Positions 1 through 8,307 of a DNA stretch of 64,000 nucleotides are shown in pieces (within the stretch, counting starts at the first letter, position 1; every line of letters begins with the position of its first letter). Where the stretch lies: NCBI RefSeq assembly GCF_014696065.1, contig NZ_JACJPL010000018.1, positions 495,907-559,906 of the forward strand, written 5' to 3'. This stretch comes from Leptolyngbya sp. FACHB-261. Its GTDB lineage: Bacteria > Cyanobacteriota > Cyanobacteriia > FACHB-261. Both the position numbers and the translations under genes were made by a program. The notes below the pieces were generated by a model, which did no database searches, was not told where the DNA came from, and worked only from the letters and a program-made list of their open reading frames with translations.

Positions 1-1016
1 TCTCCTGGCTTAATCGGGTCCAAAACTGTCCACCCAGCCGCCTCCAACCAGGGCACCAGCCCCGCCCGCACTACCGAAGACTTGCCACTCCCCGAAGCCC
101 CAATCACCGCAACGAAGCGACCCCGATCCAGCTTTTGCCAGATCTCCTCAACAACCTTCTTACGCCCAAAGAAGAACTGCGCCTGCTCCTTCTCAAACGG
201 CTCTAGCCCCCGGTAAGGCACCACGCTTTCATCAATCTCATCTGTCACTGGCAGCGCTTTTGGATAAGTGACGATGGTAATTAAGCGCCCGATTCCCATC
301 TGGAACGGTTCCTGCCCCGTGCCCTGCAAGCGCTGGTAAACAACTTCAAATAGACGATTGCCACTCACTTGTCCTGTGTCAGGATAAGCATTGTCTTGCG
401 AGAGCCCCTGAAGCACTGCGCCTGTAAACACACCGTGTTCAGCATCTTCATAGGCCACTTGCCCTGCTCGGCAAGCTGTGATCAAGTAGTAATCGCGCTT
501 CTCGACAAAGGCCGACAGACTAGGTTCTACTAAATTGCGATTCAGTTCCAGGTCTGCTTCTAATAAGGCCCCTGCATGGCAACAGTCCAACAGCACAACT
601 AAGTTACTGAGATTGGCCTGACGCACTAATTCGTTGAGGTCATCATCTAAGGAAATGGCATTCCGTCCGTCCACAGTGCAGTCCGAAGTTGCTAGAAAGC
701 CTCGCTGCTTCCCGGCTCTGCTAGCAATCCGAAAGCCATGCCCCGCAAAGTAGATCAACGCCTCCTGGTTGGCAGCCTGCTCTAGAAACTCTTTGAGCAC
801 CTTGAACAACTCATCGCCTGTGACGCGCTTAGGCGCAACTTCGTAGCGATTCTCGGCTGCTAGCCAGCGTCGAGGCAGACGCCGGACCTCATAGAAGTCT
901 CCGTGCTGCTCTAGGAGGCGTGCCACGGCCTCGGCATCTCTCACCGCTTTGTTCAGAGTTGGCAAGCGACTGCTGTCATACTCCGCAATGCCGATCACCA
1001 GTGCATATCGAGCCAT
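1..1016 (-). CDS. Caspase-like peptidase fused to nSTAND1-type P-loop NTPase (C-terminus beyond window)
   Basis: Reading leftwards from an ATG at 1016 the frame stays open to the window edge, so only about the first 338 residues are visible. The start MARYALVIGIAEYD opens a C14 caspase-like domain. The catalytic His lies in YFAGHG and the catalytic Cys in LLDCCHAG, at the usual spacing. A linker containing PYRGLEPF and FFFGRK, typical of nSTAND1 NTPases, leads to a Walker A loop, GASGSGKSSVVRAGL. Family knowledge: such proteins usually end in WD40 or TPR sensor repeats and act in signalling, programmed death or defence; the sensor part would lie to the left. It is divergent from the Trypco1 gene, 85 bp away. 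Domain calls are firm; the biological role is inferred. Confidence 0.88.
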   Translation of the reverse strand, partial: MARYALVIGIAEYDSSRLPTLNKAVRDAEAVARLLEQHGDFYEVRRLPRRWLAAENRYEVAPKRVTGDELFKVLKEFLEQAANQEALIYFAGHGFRIASRAGKQRGFLATSDCTVDGRNAISLDDDLNELVRQANLSNLVVLLDCCHAGALLEADLELNRNLVEPSLSAFVEKRDYYLITACRAGQVAYEDAEHGVFTGAVLQGLSQDNAYPDTGQVSGNRLFEVVYQRLQGTGQEPFQMGIGRLITIVTYPKALPVTDEIDESVVPYRGLEPFEKEQAQFFFGRKKVVEEIWQKLDRGRFVAVIGASGSGKSSVVRAGLVPWLEAAGWTVLDPIKPG

Positions 1017-1101
1017 GCCAACCAGTCCAAGCGGGAACACTTGCGCGGATTGTAACTGGCACAGGCTATCGTCGTCATGTTGCAGATTTGCCAGAACCCC
1101 A

Positions 1102-1470
1102 ATGTCCGAAGTCCAGCGCTTGCTCTACACCGACGAAGACGGCAAAGAGTACGAGATTTTTATTGAATCCAAAACAACCTCCGAGCTACCAGAATTGGAA
1201 GCCCCCGAGGATGAACGAGGCTCTCGCGAGATTCGCACAGATGCAGTCGTTAAGATGCGCCAAGCCCGCGACATGATCCGAGGCTATGCTTCCTACGCGC
1301 TTGGTGCCTTCAAAGATTTTGGGACAGCTCAAGTTGAAGAAGTCACGCTCAAATTTGGCTTAAAAATTGGCGGCAAAGCTGGCATTCCCTTCATCACCGA
1401 GGGCACTGCCGAAAGCAATCTAGAAATTGAAGTCAAATGTAAATTTCCAGATAAAAACGGGCTCACTTAA
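1102..1470 (+). CDS. Trypco1 (CU044_2847-type) domain protein
   Basis: A 122-residue protein from ATG 1102 (MSEVQRLLYTDEDGKEYEIF). A longer frame starts further left but would run back over the divergent caspase gene, so the internal ATG is preferred. The C-terminal half has the pattern of the trypsin-co-occurring domain 1 family: a helix around DAVVKMRQARDMIRGYAS, then a strand region VEEVTLKFGLKIGGKAGI and a closing strand NLEIEVKCKF. Known for the family: Trypco1 proteins sit next to trypsin-like or caspase-like peptidases and STAND NTPases in bacterial conflict systems, probably as an accessory or target. Here the neighbour is a caspase-STAND gene. The exact role is unknown. Confidence 0.75.
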   Translation: MSEVQRLLYTDEDGKEYEIFIESKTTSELPELEAPEDERGSREIRTDAVVKMRQARDMIRGYASYALGAFKDFGTAQVEEVTLKFGLKIGGKAGIPFITEGTAESNLEIEVKCKFPDKNGLT

Positions 1471-1656
1471 AAGTAAGAACAAGCATAGATGAAGTTCTGA
1501 CCCAGAGACAGCCTGGAACCTTTGACAGGAGCAACTGCGCCAATACAATGACGAGCGGAGCGCAGCCCAGCCTACGTCCCTGACCTACCAGGGAGGAGCC
1601 TCTACGGGCTAATCCTAAAACATGACTGAAAACACTGCTGAGAGAATGTAGAGCTT

Positions 1657-1709
1657 TAAGTCAAATGCAAATTCCCAGATTAGGGCTCAGCTCACTTCAA
1701 AGTAAGGAG
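1657..1709 (+). repeat. Degenerate second copy of the Trypco1 gene 3' end
   Basis: The last codons and downstream bases of the Trypco1 gene (about 1432-1480) recur at 1657-1709 with a few substitutions and one indel. Both start with AAGTCAAATG and end with GCTCACTT followed by AAAGTAAG. The copy carries no usable frame, so it looks like the tail of a lost or partly duplicated paralogue. The DNA between the copies (about 1490-1656) shows no recognisable gene. Confidence 0.6.
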
Positions 1710-1717
1710 AGGCAAAA

Positions 1718-1921
1718 ATGGAATGGCATATTGCTCTTGAGCCTGAACCAGAAATCAACAATTGGGCTGTTTGGACTCCAGAGTTGCGTGGATACGCCTC
1801 AGCGGAACGCACAGAACCAAAAGCACTGGAAAATAACCGCGAAGCAATCGAATTTTATCTTCAGTCTGATCTAATTCAATTCTCTTCTGAAGCAATTAGC
1901 CGAGAGATCATCCTAGACTGA
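1718..1921 (+). CDS. Orphan HicB-like antitoxin-family protein
   Basis: A 67-residue protein starting MEWHIALEPEPEINNWAVW, with a strong ribosome-binding site (AAGGAGAGG) a few bases upstream. The sequence follows the short HicB/UPF0150 pattern common in cyanobacteria: an N-terminal strand pair, a central region corresponding to the usual G-C-x-S-x-G-x-T stretch (here GYASAERTEP), and a helix ALENNREAIEFYL. Full HicB proteins bind HicA, an RNA-cleaving toxin. No HicA-like frame is visible on either side. It may be an orphan antitoxin or a member recruited to another job. Confidence 0.62.
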   Translation: MEWHIALEPEPEINNWAVWTPELRGYASAERTEPKALENNREAIEFYLQSDLIQFSSEAISREIILD

Positions 1922-2028
1922 GCAGATATACCTGACGAATAATGCAATTGCCCAAGCTCGAACTCTCTAATAGCACAGAAGCCTGAACAGCTATTATTGA
2001 GAGCACTGGCGCAGAAAGTGACACCGGC

Positions 2029-2601
2029 ATGGCCAGCACAACTGAACGCTTGCTGACCTTTGAAGAATATCTTGCCTATGACGATGGCACCGACCAACGA
2101 TATGAGTTGGTGGGCGGCAGGTTGGAACCGACGAACTTATCGACAGTTCGACATTTCCTAATTGCGAAGTTTCTCGAAAGTGTTTTAGAGGCAGAAGCCA
2201 GACGATTGGGTTTGCCTTGGGTCTGTTTGCGTGAGGCAGGCGTTAGGACAGGTCGCAATCGCTCTCGATTGAGTGACCTCTGTGTTGTCACCATTGAGCA
2301 GGCCAGAGAACTGCTTGATCAGTCAGCAGTGTTTCAAACCCCACCCCTACTCGCAATAGAAGTGGTTAGCCCCGATTCAATTAAGCGTGACTACCGATAC
2401 AAACGCACAGAATACGCAGCGCTAGACATCCCTGAGTATTGGATTGTGGATCCCTTGGAAGCAAAAGTTTCTGTCTTGCTGCTAGAAGAAGGCCTGTATG
2501 AGGATTCTGTCTTTATTGGAGAGCAGAAACTTATCTCGCAAACCTTTCCTGACCTGACAATCACTGTCGAGCAGGTATTAGCAGCAGGGGAGATTGCTTA
2601 G
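2029..2601 (+). CDS. Uma2 family (DUF820) PD-(D/E)XK nuclease-fold protein
   Basis: A 190-residue protein, the usual length for this very abundant cyanobacterial family. The N-terminus LLTFEEYLAYDD and RYELVGGRLEP match the family. The nuclease core is visible as RLSDLCVV (first acidic residue), LLAIEVVSPDS (acidic residue on the second strand) and DYRYKRTEYAALDIPEYWIVDP (lysine/tyrosine helix). Uma2 proteins are predicted restriction-endonuclease-like nucleases, often found in many copies and near mobile or defence genes; substrates are mostly unknown. It lies in the accessory left end of the window and converges with the gene at 2640-3104. Confidence 0.88.
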   Translation: MASTTERLLTFEEYLAYDDGTDQRYELVGGRLEPTNLSTVRHFLIAKFLESVLEAEARRLGLPWVCLREAGVRTGRNRSRLSDLCVVTIEQARELLDQSAVFQTPPLLAIEVVSPDSIKRDYRYKRTEYAALDIPEYWIVDPLEAKVSVLLLEEGLYEDSVFIGEQKLISQTFPDLTITVEQVLAAGEIA

Positions 2602-2639
2602 GGTTTAGAGTTTGCTGAAAAGGCTAGAGAAAGCGATCT

Positions 2640-3104
2640 TTAAGCGCAGGCTCTTAGCTGCCATTGAGGAATATCAACGGCGACTTTATCTTCCCAGAGG
2701 CGTCTCATTAACTTGCCACCGTATCTTTGCTCTCGTAGTCTGCGGGAGTCGCTTTGCAGAAAGACGGTCTCCTCATATTCACCAGTGGTCATCACCAGCC
2801 GCTTAGCTGCGAACAGTTGGTAGTTGAAGACAGAAGGCGGTGTGTCTTCCCAGATACTCTTGTCTGTAAACACGGCATTGGGGTGACTGGCATCTGCAAT
2901 CCAGGCCATGTGTCCTGCTTCGGCTTTCTTGTTGTAAGTCCAACTCATGCTGATACCGAACTCAGGTTCACTCAGATGATGAGCTTCACTAATCGGCAAC
3001 AACTCTGGATTGTCTAGCCAACGGAGTTGCAGAGTTAATAGGGGCGAAGTCCAGGTTCCCATCGAGCGGCACCAGAACTCATACAGTTCTTGATGATTAA
3101 GCAT
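2640..3104 (-). CDS. Lipocalin-like protein resembling CpcS/CpeS phycobiliprotein lyases
   Basis: A 154-residue protein with ATG at 3104 preceded by a good Shine-Dalgarno (GGGAGGT). Composition and spacing fit the ten-stranded lipocalin-like fold of CpcS/CpeS lyases: an N-terminal FWCRSMGTWTSPLLTLQLRW, a strand FGISMSWTYN, and a late segment VFLQSDSRRLREQRYGGK resembling the arginine/tyrosine-rich strand of that family. Known lyases attach phycocyanobilin to phycobiliprotein cysteines. No phycobiliprotein genes are nearby and the similarity was judged by eye, so the role is tentative; it could be a related protein of unknown ligand. Confidence 0.5.
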   Translation of the reverse strand: MLNHQELYEFWCRSMGTWTSPLLTLQLRWLDNPELLPISEAHHLSEPEFGISMSWTYNKKAEAGHMAWIADASHPNAVFTDKSIWEDTPPSVFNYQLFAAKRLVMTTGEYEETVFLQSDSRRLREQRYGGKLMRRLWEDKVAVDIPQWQLRACA

Positions 3105-3542
3105 GGTTTTTTACCTCCCAATAAAAGCAGCTGTTTTGTACTCTTAACTTCTCCCTACGAGCTACGCGCGTCTATATCGTAAGTAGGATTGTCCTTGCAG
3201 AATTATGCTTGGAGCAATCGCTTACCGCTCTCGCAAGTCCAATGGCAATGTTGGCTCTGCGCATCTGGACTTGCCCTAATCCTGTTTTAACCAAGCCAAG
3301 CAGGGCCAGCATCACCCATTGGGGTACTTTTAGCAGAGTTTTTTAAATACTGTTGCCTAAACAACTAAAGCTCTGATAACCTTGCATCCAGCGTTTAACA
3401 GGAGGCTTCAGGCAACGAGAGATTAAGTAACACAGACATAAAAACTTAGCGCCACTCAAAGGCTATAGCAACCTCTGAGTGACTGACCCCCCAACTGGTA
3501 TTCGCCCAGTCAGGCGGCTAACGGGTGATTTTAACACCCACA

Positions 3543-3586
3543 TTAGCCACCCCGACTTGCTACGGCAAATGAACCGGGGTGGCTAA
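3543..3586. repeat. Perfect 12-bp inverted repeat
   Basis: TTAGCCACCCCG at 3543-3554 pairs exactly with CGGGGTGGCTAA at 3575-3586 across a 20-nt loop. There is no T-tract directly after either side, so it is not a classic terminator. It could be the structured end of a decayed transposon of the IS200/IS605 kind, or part of a small RNA. No transposase remnant was recognised. Confidence 0.5.
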
Positions 3587-3648
3587 ACCTTAAGACGGTT
3601 TATCGGTGCGGGCAGGACAACTCTGCCCCTAGCCGAGGCCGTATGGAA

Positions 3649-3757
3649 GGCCCCCCTAACCCCCCAATCCTGGGGGGAACTGGAACTGATTTTTGTCACG
3701 AAATTAAACCCTAAACCGCTCTCTTTCTCCCCCCAGAATTGGGGGGCCGGGGGGGCC
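3649..3757. repeat. MITE-like palindromic element
   Basis: A roughly 30-nt arm at 3649-3678, containing CCCCCCAATCCTGGGGGG, is mirrored by 3726-3757, containing CCCCCCAGAATTGGGGGG. About 47 bases of AT-richer spacer separate the arms. The whole is a near-perfect long inverted repeat of about 109 bp with no coding capacity. C-run/G-run palindromes of this type are common dispersed intergenic repeats in cyanobacterial genomes; mobility is inferred from structure only. Confidence 0.65.
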
Positions 3758-3793
3758 TGAAACACGCAATTTCTCCTTCACAACTGCATCCCC

Positions 3794-4141
3794 ATGCGCC
3801 ATCTTTTTGCTGTGATTGATCCCCAAAAGCTTCAGATCTCGCCGCAAGATCTCGCCCGCTTCTTAGGCATTCCTCAGAGTTGGATTCTGCGCTTTGAGCA
3901 ATGGGCGCATGTGCTGTTTGTGCATCGCCGGGATCGCGGGGGTCAATTCATTAGCTATCGCCAACTGCTGCATTGGCTCAAAGCCTGCATCCAAGCCATC
4001 CACCACTGCAGTACCGTCCAAGCCCTGCAAGAACTCGGCCAACTGCTCAAAGCCGACATCCAACGCTGCGCCTACGCCCCAGACAGCATCGCCTACCTGC
4101 GCCAACTCTGGCGGCAACACCAAGCCAACCTGAGTCCCTAA
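3794..4141 (+). CDS. Small protein of unknown function
   Basis: A 115-residue protein starting MRHLFAVIDPQKLQISPQDLA. The segment SPQDLARFLGIPQSWILRFEQW looks like a helix-turn-helix-sized helical pair, followed by a strand-rich FVHRRDRGGQFISYRQLLHWL. The C-terminal half is predicted helical. I do not recognise a named family. Codon use is strongly C-ending, as in the neighbour at 4269, and both genes are followed by copies of the same dispersed repeat. It may be a DNA-binding protein, but nothing in the context fixes a role. Confidence 0.55.
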   Translation: MRHLFAVIDPQKLQISPQDLARFLGIPQSWILRFEQWAHVLFVHRRDRGGQFISYRQLLHWLKACIQAIHHCSTVQALQELGQLLKADIQRCAYAPDSIAYLRQLWRQHQANLSP

Positions 4142-4157
4142 TCCCAGCTTTTAATCG

Positions 4158-4230
4158 GACCCCTCCCAACCTCCCCTTGCCAAGGGCAGGAGCCGTAGGC
4201 GGTGGGGTTCTGATTGCTAGCGCTCATTCA
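4158..4230 (+). repeat. Dispersed repeat, copy 1
   Basis: This begins GACCCCTCCCAACCTCCCCT and continues through GAGCCGTAGGCGGTGGGGTT to CTGATTGCTAGC. It is almost identical to 4610-4680. The C-rich start and G-rich middle can fold on themselves. It begins 16 bases after the stop of the gene at 3794-4141. Confidence 0.8.
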
Positions 4231-4268
4231 AAGAATCAGTACAACTCCTAAACCCCCCCTAAACCCTT

Positions 4269-4589
4269 ATGAACCCCTCCCCACTCCGCCTGCAACTCTG
4301 GGATCACATCACGCGCGAACTCACCCTCTCGCCACCGTCCAAGCTGATCCTGCTAGTCATCGCTAACTACACCGACCCCCGCTCACTCAAGGCCAGTGTC
4401 CCCATCTCCCTGCTCGTGCTCAAATGCGGCCTCAAAGAACCCGAGATCAGCCGCCTGCTCATCCCTCTAGAAGCAGGGCATTGGATCGAGCGTCTGCGAG
4501 TCCTCACCGATGCCGGTCGCTGCGTTACTCTGCACAACTTGTCTGCCGCGCTCATTCAAAGAGCACTCCAAAACAGCACTTCAATCTAG
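4269..4589 (+). CDS. Small winged-helix-like protein of unknown function
   Basis: A 106-residue protein. The run LSPPSKLILLVIANYTDP, then VPISLLVLKCGLKEPEISRL and LIPLEAGHWIERL, resembles the winged-helix arrangement of phage or plasmid replication-initiator N-termini (helix, then strand/helix with a recognition helix, then wing). That resemblance is pattern-based. The protein lies between the two copies of the dispersed repeat and shares the C-rich codon use of its left neighbour. It is a plausible gene, with function unknown. Confidence 0.5.
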   Translation: MNPSPLRLQLWDHITRELTLSPPSKLILLVIANYTDPRSLKASVPISLLVLKCGLKEPEISRLLIPLEAGHWIERLRVLTDAGRCVTLHNLSAALIQRALQNSTSI

Positions 4590-4609
4590 ACCCTAAAAGG
4601 CAGCTCGTT

Positions 4610-4680
4610 GACCCCTCCCAACCTCCCCTTGCTAAGGGGACGAGCCGTAGGCGGTGGGGTTCTGAGTGCTAGCTCTCAAT
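4610..4680 (+). repeat. Dispersed repeat, copy 2
   Basis: Near-identical to 4158-4230, differing at a few positions (for example CTAAGGGGACGAGCC in place of CCAAGGGCAGGAGCC). It begins about 20 bases after the stop codon of the gene at 4269-4589, the same placement as copy 1. Related C-rich/G-rich DNA lies inside the folB-rnhA coding region at 11302-11350 and 11424-11461. Confidence 0.8.
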
Positions 4681-4816
4681 TTCTAGATTGCCTAGGAACT
4701 GGCCCAGGAACCTGATGTATAACCAAACACTGACAAATTACAGCCTGCGGCAGGTTGCTCAAGCAGGGAGAGTCCCTCTAGCGTTGAGTATAAAAGCCAG
4801 CATACGAGTTGCCCTC

Positions 4817-5575
4817 ATGGTCCCCCTTCGCGATAACATCCCCACCCGGCAGACTCCTGTGGTCAACCGCTTGATCATTGGCATCAACGTCTTGCTGTTT
4901 CTCTACGAAATGACCTTGCAATTTCAGGGACAGCTCGACGCCTTCCTGGGCACCTTTGCGATCATTCCAGCCCGAGAAGTACAAGCCTTTCAAGCCCTGG
5001 TGTCAGGCAACTTGCTAGCCGTTGTACCGCTAGCGATTCCGATTCTGAGCGCCATGTTCTTGCATGGAGGACTCGCCCATATCTTCGGCAACATGCTGTT
5101 TTTGTGGGTATTTGGGGACAACGTCGAAGATCTGATGGGGCACGGTCGCTACATCGTGTTCTATCTACTCTGCGGCGCGCTTGCCAGCGTCGCGCAAATT
5201 GTCATCGACCCTAGTTCCACCGTGCCCAACATCGGGGCTAGTGGTGCAATTGCCGGAGTGTTAGGGGCCTATCTGCTGAGCTATCCCAAAGCCAAAGTTG
5301 AGGCCGTGCTGCCTTTGGGCTTCATCTTCTTGCCCTTCACCGTGCCTGCAATCTTCTTCCTGGTCTGGTGGTTCTTCCAGCAAGCGCTCTATAGCGTGGG
5401 CAGCCTGGGCATGAATACCGGTGCTGACCAGGGTGGGGTCGCTTACTGGGCACACACAGGCGGCTTTGTTGCCGGGTTCGTCTTGGTGAAGTTCTTCGCC
5501 CAGCGACAACCCCCCAACGCCGTCTACAAATCTGGTTCCAATGTCAAGGACCGCGAAACCACCTTCCGTCGCTAG
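4817..5575 (+). CDS. Rhomboid family intramembrane serine protease
   Basis: From the ATG at 4817 (MVPLRDNIPTRQTPVV) this gives 252 residues; an upstream in-frame start at 4688 would add an atypical N-terminus. About six hydrophobic segments are visible. The catalytic serine lies in GASGAIAGVLGAYLL and the partner histidine in AHTGGFVAGFVLVKF, at the normal spacing in late membrane helices. HGGLAHIFGNMLFL is the conserved L1-loop/helix-2 motif. Rhomboids cleave membrane proteins within or near the bilayer; the substrate here is unknown. The gene converges with the prohibitin gene. Confidence 0.92.
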   Translation: MVPLRDNIPTRQTPVVNRLIIGINVLLFLYEMTLQFQGQLDAFLGTFAIIPAREVQAFQALVSGNLLAVVPLAIPILSAMFLHGGLAHIFGNMLFLWVFGDNVEDLMGHGRYIVFYLLCGALASVAQIVIDPSSTVPNIGASGAIAGVLGAYLLSYPKAKVEAVLPLGFIFLPFTVPAIFFLVWWFFQQALYSVGSLGMNTGADQGGVAYWAHTGGFVAGFVLVKFFAQRQPPNAVYKSGSNVKDRETTFRR

Positions 5576-5611
5576 TCCAGCCGCCACTCCAGCCGCTATC
5601 TCACTCAATCC

Positions 5612-6508
5612 CTATTGCTGAGCCCCCGAGCCCAGAAACTCTTTCTGACTCGTGATCACAGCACGAGTATTGGGAGCTAGCTTGCGCGCATACTCCAACC
5701 GGATCACCTCGGGGCTAGAACGCAAGGCTTCCCCCTGAAGTCGAATTGCCTCAGCTTCGCCCTCAGCCACAATTACTGTGCGCTGCTTCTCTAACTCAGC
5801 TCGCTCTACCAGAAAGCGCTCGCGTTCCTTCTGCTGCTCAGCGATCTGCTTCTGCTCAATCGCATTTTGGAACTGCGGCGAAAACTGCACATTGCGCAGC
5901 AGCACATCCTGCAAAACCAGATTGTTGTCAGCCAAAATCTGCTTTAGGCCGTTTTTGATGTTGGCCTGAATCTCACGGCGTTCGCCCGAGTAAACCTCAA
6001 TGGCGCGGTGTAGGGCCAGTTCATTGCGCACCACAGCACGAATCTCAGGCCGCAGCACCTTGTCGATATAGCTGGGGCCAACCTTAGCGTGCAGCTGCGA
6101 CACGCTGTCGGGATCGACGTAGAAGCGAACCGACAGATCCATCGAGATCTGCTGACCATCTGAGCTAAGGACCCGCAAGGCATCATCGCCGCCCAGATTG
6201 CCTTCGCGCTGCTTGGCCGACATCGTGTAAGTTTGCGAACGCACATCATATGGAATGGGCGATTGCACCAAAGGCAGCAGCAGGTGCAGCCCCTCACCTC
6301 TGGCTTTAGCCTCCAAACCACTGAAGGTGTTGAACACCACCGCTCGATAACCTGGCGGCACCACCAGCACGCACTGGGAGAACACCGTGGAGAGCAACAG
6401 CAGCACCCCCGCTGCGGTGATCAACAGCGATTGGGGAAAGGCATAACGGGGCTTAGCAGATTTCACAAGCAAACAGCCAAAGGTACAGCAGCCAAAGAAG
6501 CCCCTCAA
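5612..6508 (-). CDS. Prohibitin / SPFH-domain membrane protein
   Basis: Up to 298 residues. One N-terminal membrane segment ([17 protein letters not shown]) is followed by a band-7/SPFH domain ([40 protein letters not shown]) and a charged coiled coil ([20 protein letters not shown]). The order matches cyanobacterial prohibitin homologues, which form ring-like assemblies at membranes and have been linked to protease regulation. The TTG at 6508 has an AGGGG-like ribosome site; a GTG at 6466 ([10 protein letters not shown]) is an alternative start that removes a cysteine-rich lead. It is convergent with the rhomboid gene, another membrane-quality factor. Confidence 0.9.
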   Translation of the reverse strand: MRGFFGCCTFGCLLVKSAKPRYAFPQSLLITAAGVLLLLSTVFSQCVLVVPPGYRAVVFNTFSGLEAKARGEGLHLLLPLVQSPIPYDVRSQTYTMSAKQREGNLGGDDALRVLSSDGQQISMDLSVRFYVDPDSVSQLHAKVGPSYIDKVLRPEIRAVVRNELALHRAIEVYSGERREIQANIKNGLKQILADNNLVLQDVLLRNVQFSPQFQNAIEQKQIAEQQKERERFLVERAELEKQRTVIVAEGEAEAIRLQGEALRSSPEVIRLEYARKLAPNTRAVITSQKEFLGSGAQQ

Positions 6509-6608
6509 TTATCCCCTAACCGCGAGAAAGACCATTTGCCGCCCTAGCCATGTCTGCCACAAAAGCTGGATGATAGGTCCACGCGCTCAAACACAGGTTT
6601 GGCATCTC

Positions 6609-6794
6609 ATGGTTGACTATTCTGCTGCTGACGAACTGAGCTGGACCGCTGACGCAAGAATCAAGCTCAAAAATATTCCCTTCTTTGTCCGTGCCCAAGC
6701 CCGACAACGCATTGAGCAACTGACCCGCGAAGCAGGCTCCGATACCGTAACGGTGGAAATTGTGGAACAGGCCCGCCTCGAATTTGGCCAATAA
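6609..6794 (+). CDS. Stand-alone PCP_red domain protein
   Basis: A 61-residue protein from ATG 6609 ([16 protein letters not shown]). It consists of one small domain matching the C-terminal module of light-independent protochlorophyllide reductase subunit [21 protein letters not shown], then a helix [14 protein letters not shown] and the ending [13 protein letters not shown]. Stand-alone copies occur in cyanobacteria, where their role is not settled; a link to chlorophyll synthesis is inference from the domain. The longer frame from 6570 lacks family support. Its 3' end faces petH. Confidence 0.75.
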   Translation: MVDYSAADELSWTADARIKLKNIPFFVRAQARQRIEQLTREAGSDTVTVEIVEQARLEFGQ

Positions 6795-6864
6795 AGTTCG
6801 GCCAATAGCCCCTCAGACAAACTCACTCAAAACTTGCCCCCTTAAACAAACCCCTTCAAACAAA

Positions 6865-6889
6865 CAGAGACCGCCTAGGGCGGTCTCTG
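6865..6889 (-). terminator. petH terminator
   Basis: An 11-bp perfect stem, CAGAGACCGCC/GGCGGTCTCTG, has a 3-nt loop. On the minus strand it is followed by a T-rich tract (TTTGTTTG). It lies 43 bases beyond the petH stop. Because it also faces the PCP_red gene at 6609-6794, it could serve both directions. Confidence 0.8.
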
Positions 6890-6931
6890 TCTGAGTAGTT
6901 AAGGTCTGAGTAGTCAAGCTTGAGTAGAGAC

Positions 6932-7873
<942 letters not shown>

Positions 7874-8307
7874 TTATGCTAGCAAGCACATCTATGGGAA
7901 ACTGTCAATCACGATGCGGTTCACGGATTGTAATCAACAGTACCACAAGTATAGAACGGGAGTTTCGCGCCGTCTCGCTCTTTAGAACCGTCCTTAGATG
8001 TGTCCTTTAGATCCCTCCTTTAGCTTGCGTCGGTCGCCGAATTTGTCAACGGAGCCTTGAAGGGGACTAAGGCTTCTGGTAGTATTTACGGTAACAATTA
8101 GTATTAAATACCTAGCTGTAGCTGTATGCTCAGGGGATAGGTATAGCTGGTCCTAAGACAGAGGTCCGGCTACTAAGGCTACTAAATAGCGATTCGATGA
8201 GTGGATTCACTCGAAGAGCATCCCCAGACTGGGGAAACAGCTTCTGACCCTGGCACGGTCAGCTAGTCACACAGAACATGGTAAACGCACAGTCGAGGGA
8301 AAAGTTT
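7874..8307. promoter_or_regulatory. Shared petH/prk promoter region with structured prk leader
   Basis: This gap separates divergent petH and prk and must hold both promoters. Three consecutive small hairpins precede prk: GAGTG/CACTC at 8199-8212, TCCCC/GGGGA at 8221-8235, and CTGACC/GGTCAG at 8244-8262. An AT-rich stretch around 8085-8115 (TAGTATTTACGGTAAC, GTATTAAATACC) is a likely promoter or regulator site. No known riboswitch class was recognised. Confidence 0.5.

Larger units (their letters stand above)
3105..3793. other. Gene-poor gap rich in inverted repeats
   Basis: No convincing gene is visible over nearly 700 bases. The stretch holds a short inverted repeat (GCAAGTCCA at 3233 against TGGACTTGC at 3266), the 12-bp hairpin at 3543-3586 and the MITE-like element at 3649-3757, the last two listed separately. 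It separates the accessory genes on the left from two small unknown genes on the right. Confidence 0.6.

Noticed and set aside
920..1276. Plus-strand frame across the caspase gene start and the Trypco1 gene
   Set aside because: It is out of frame with both recognisable proteins and has a shadow-like composition.
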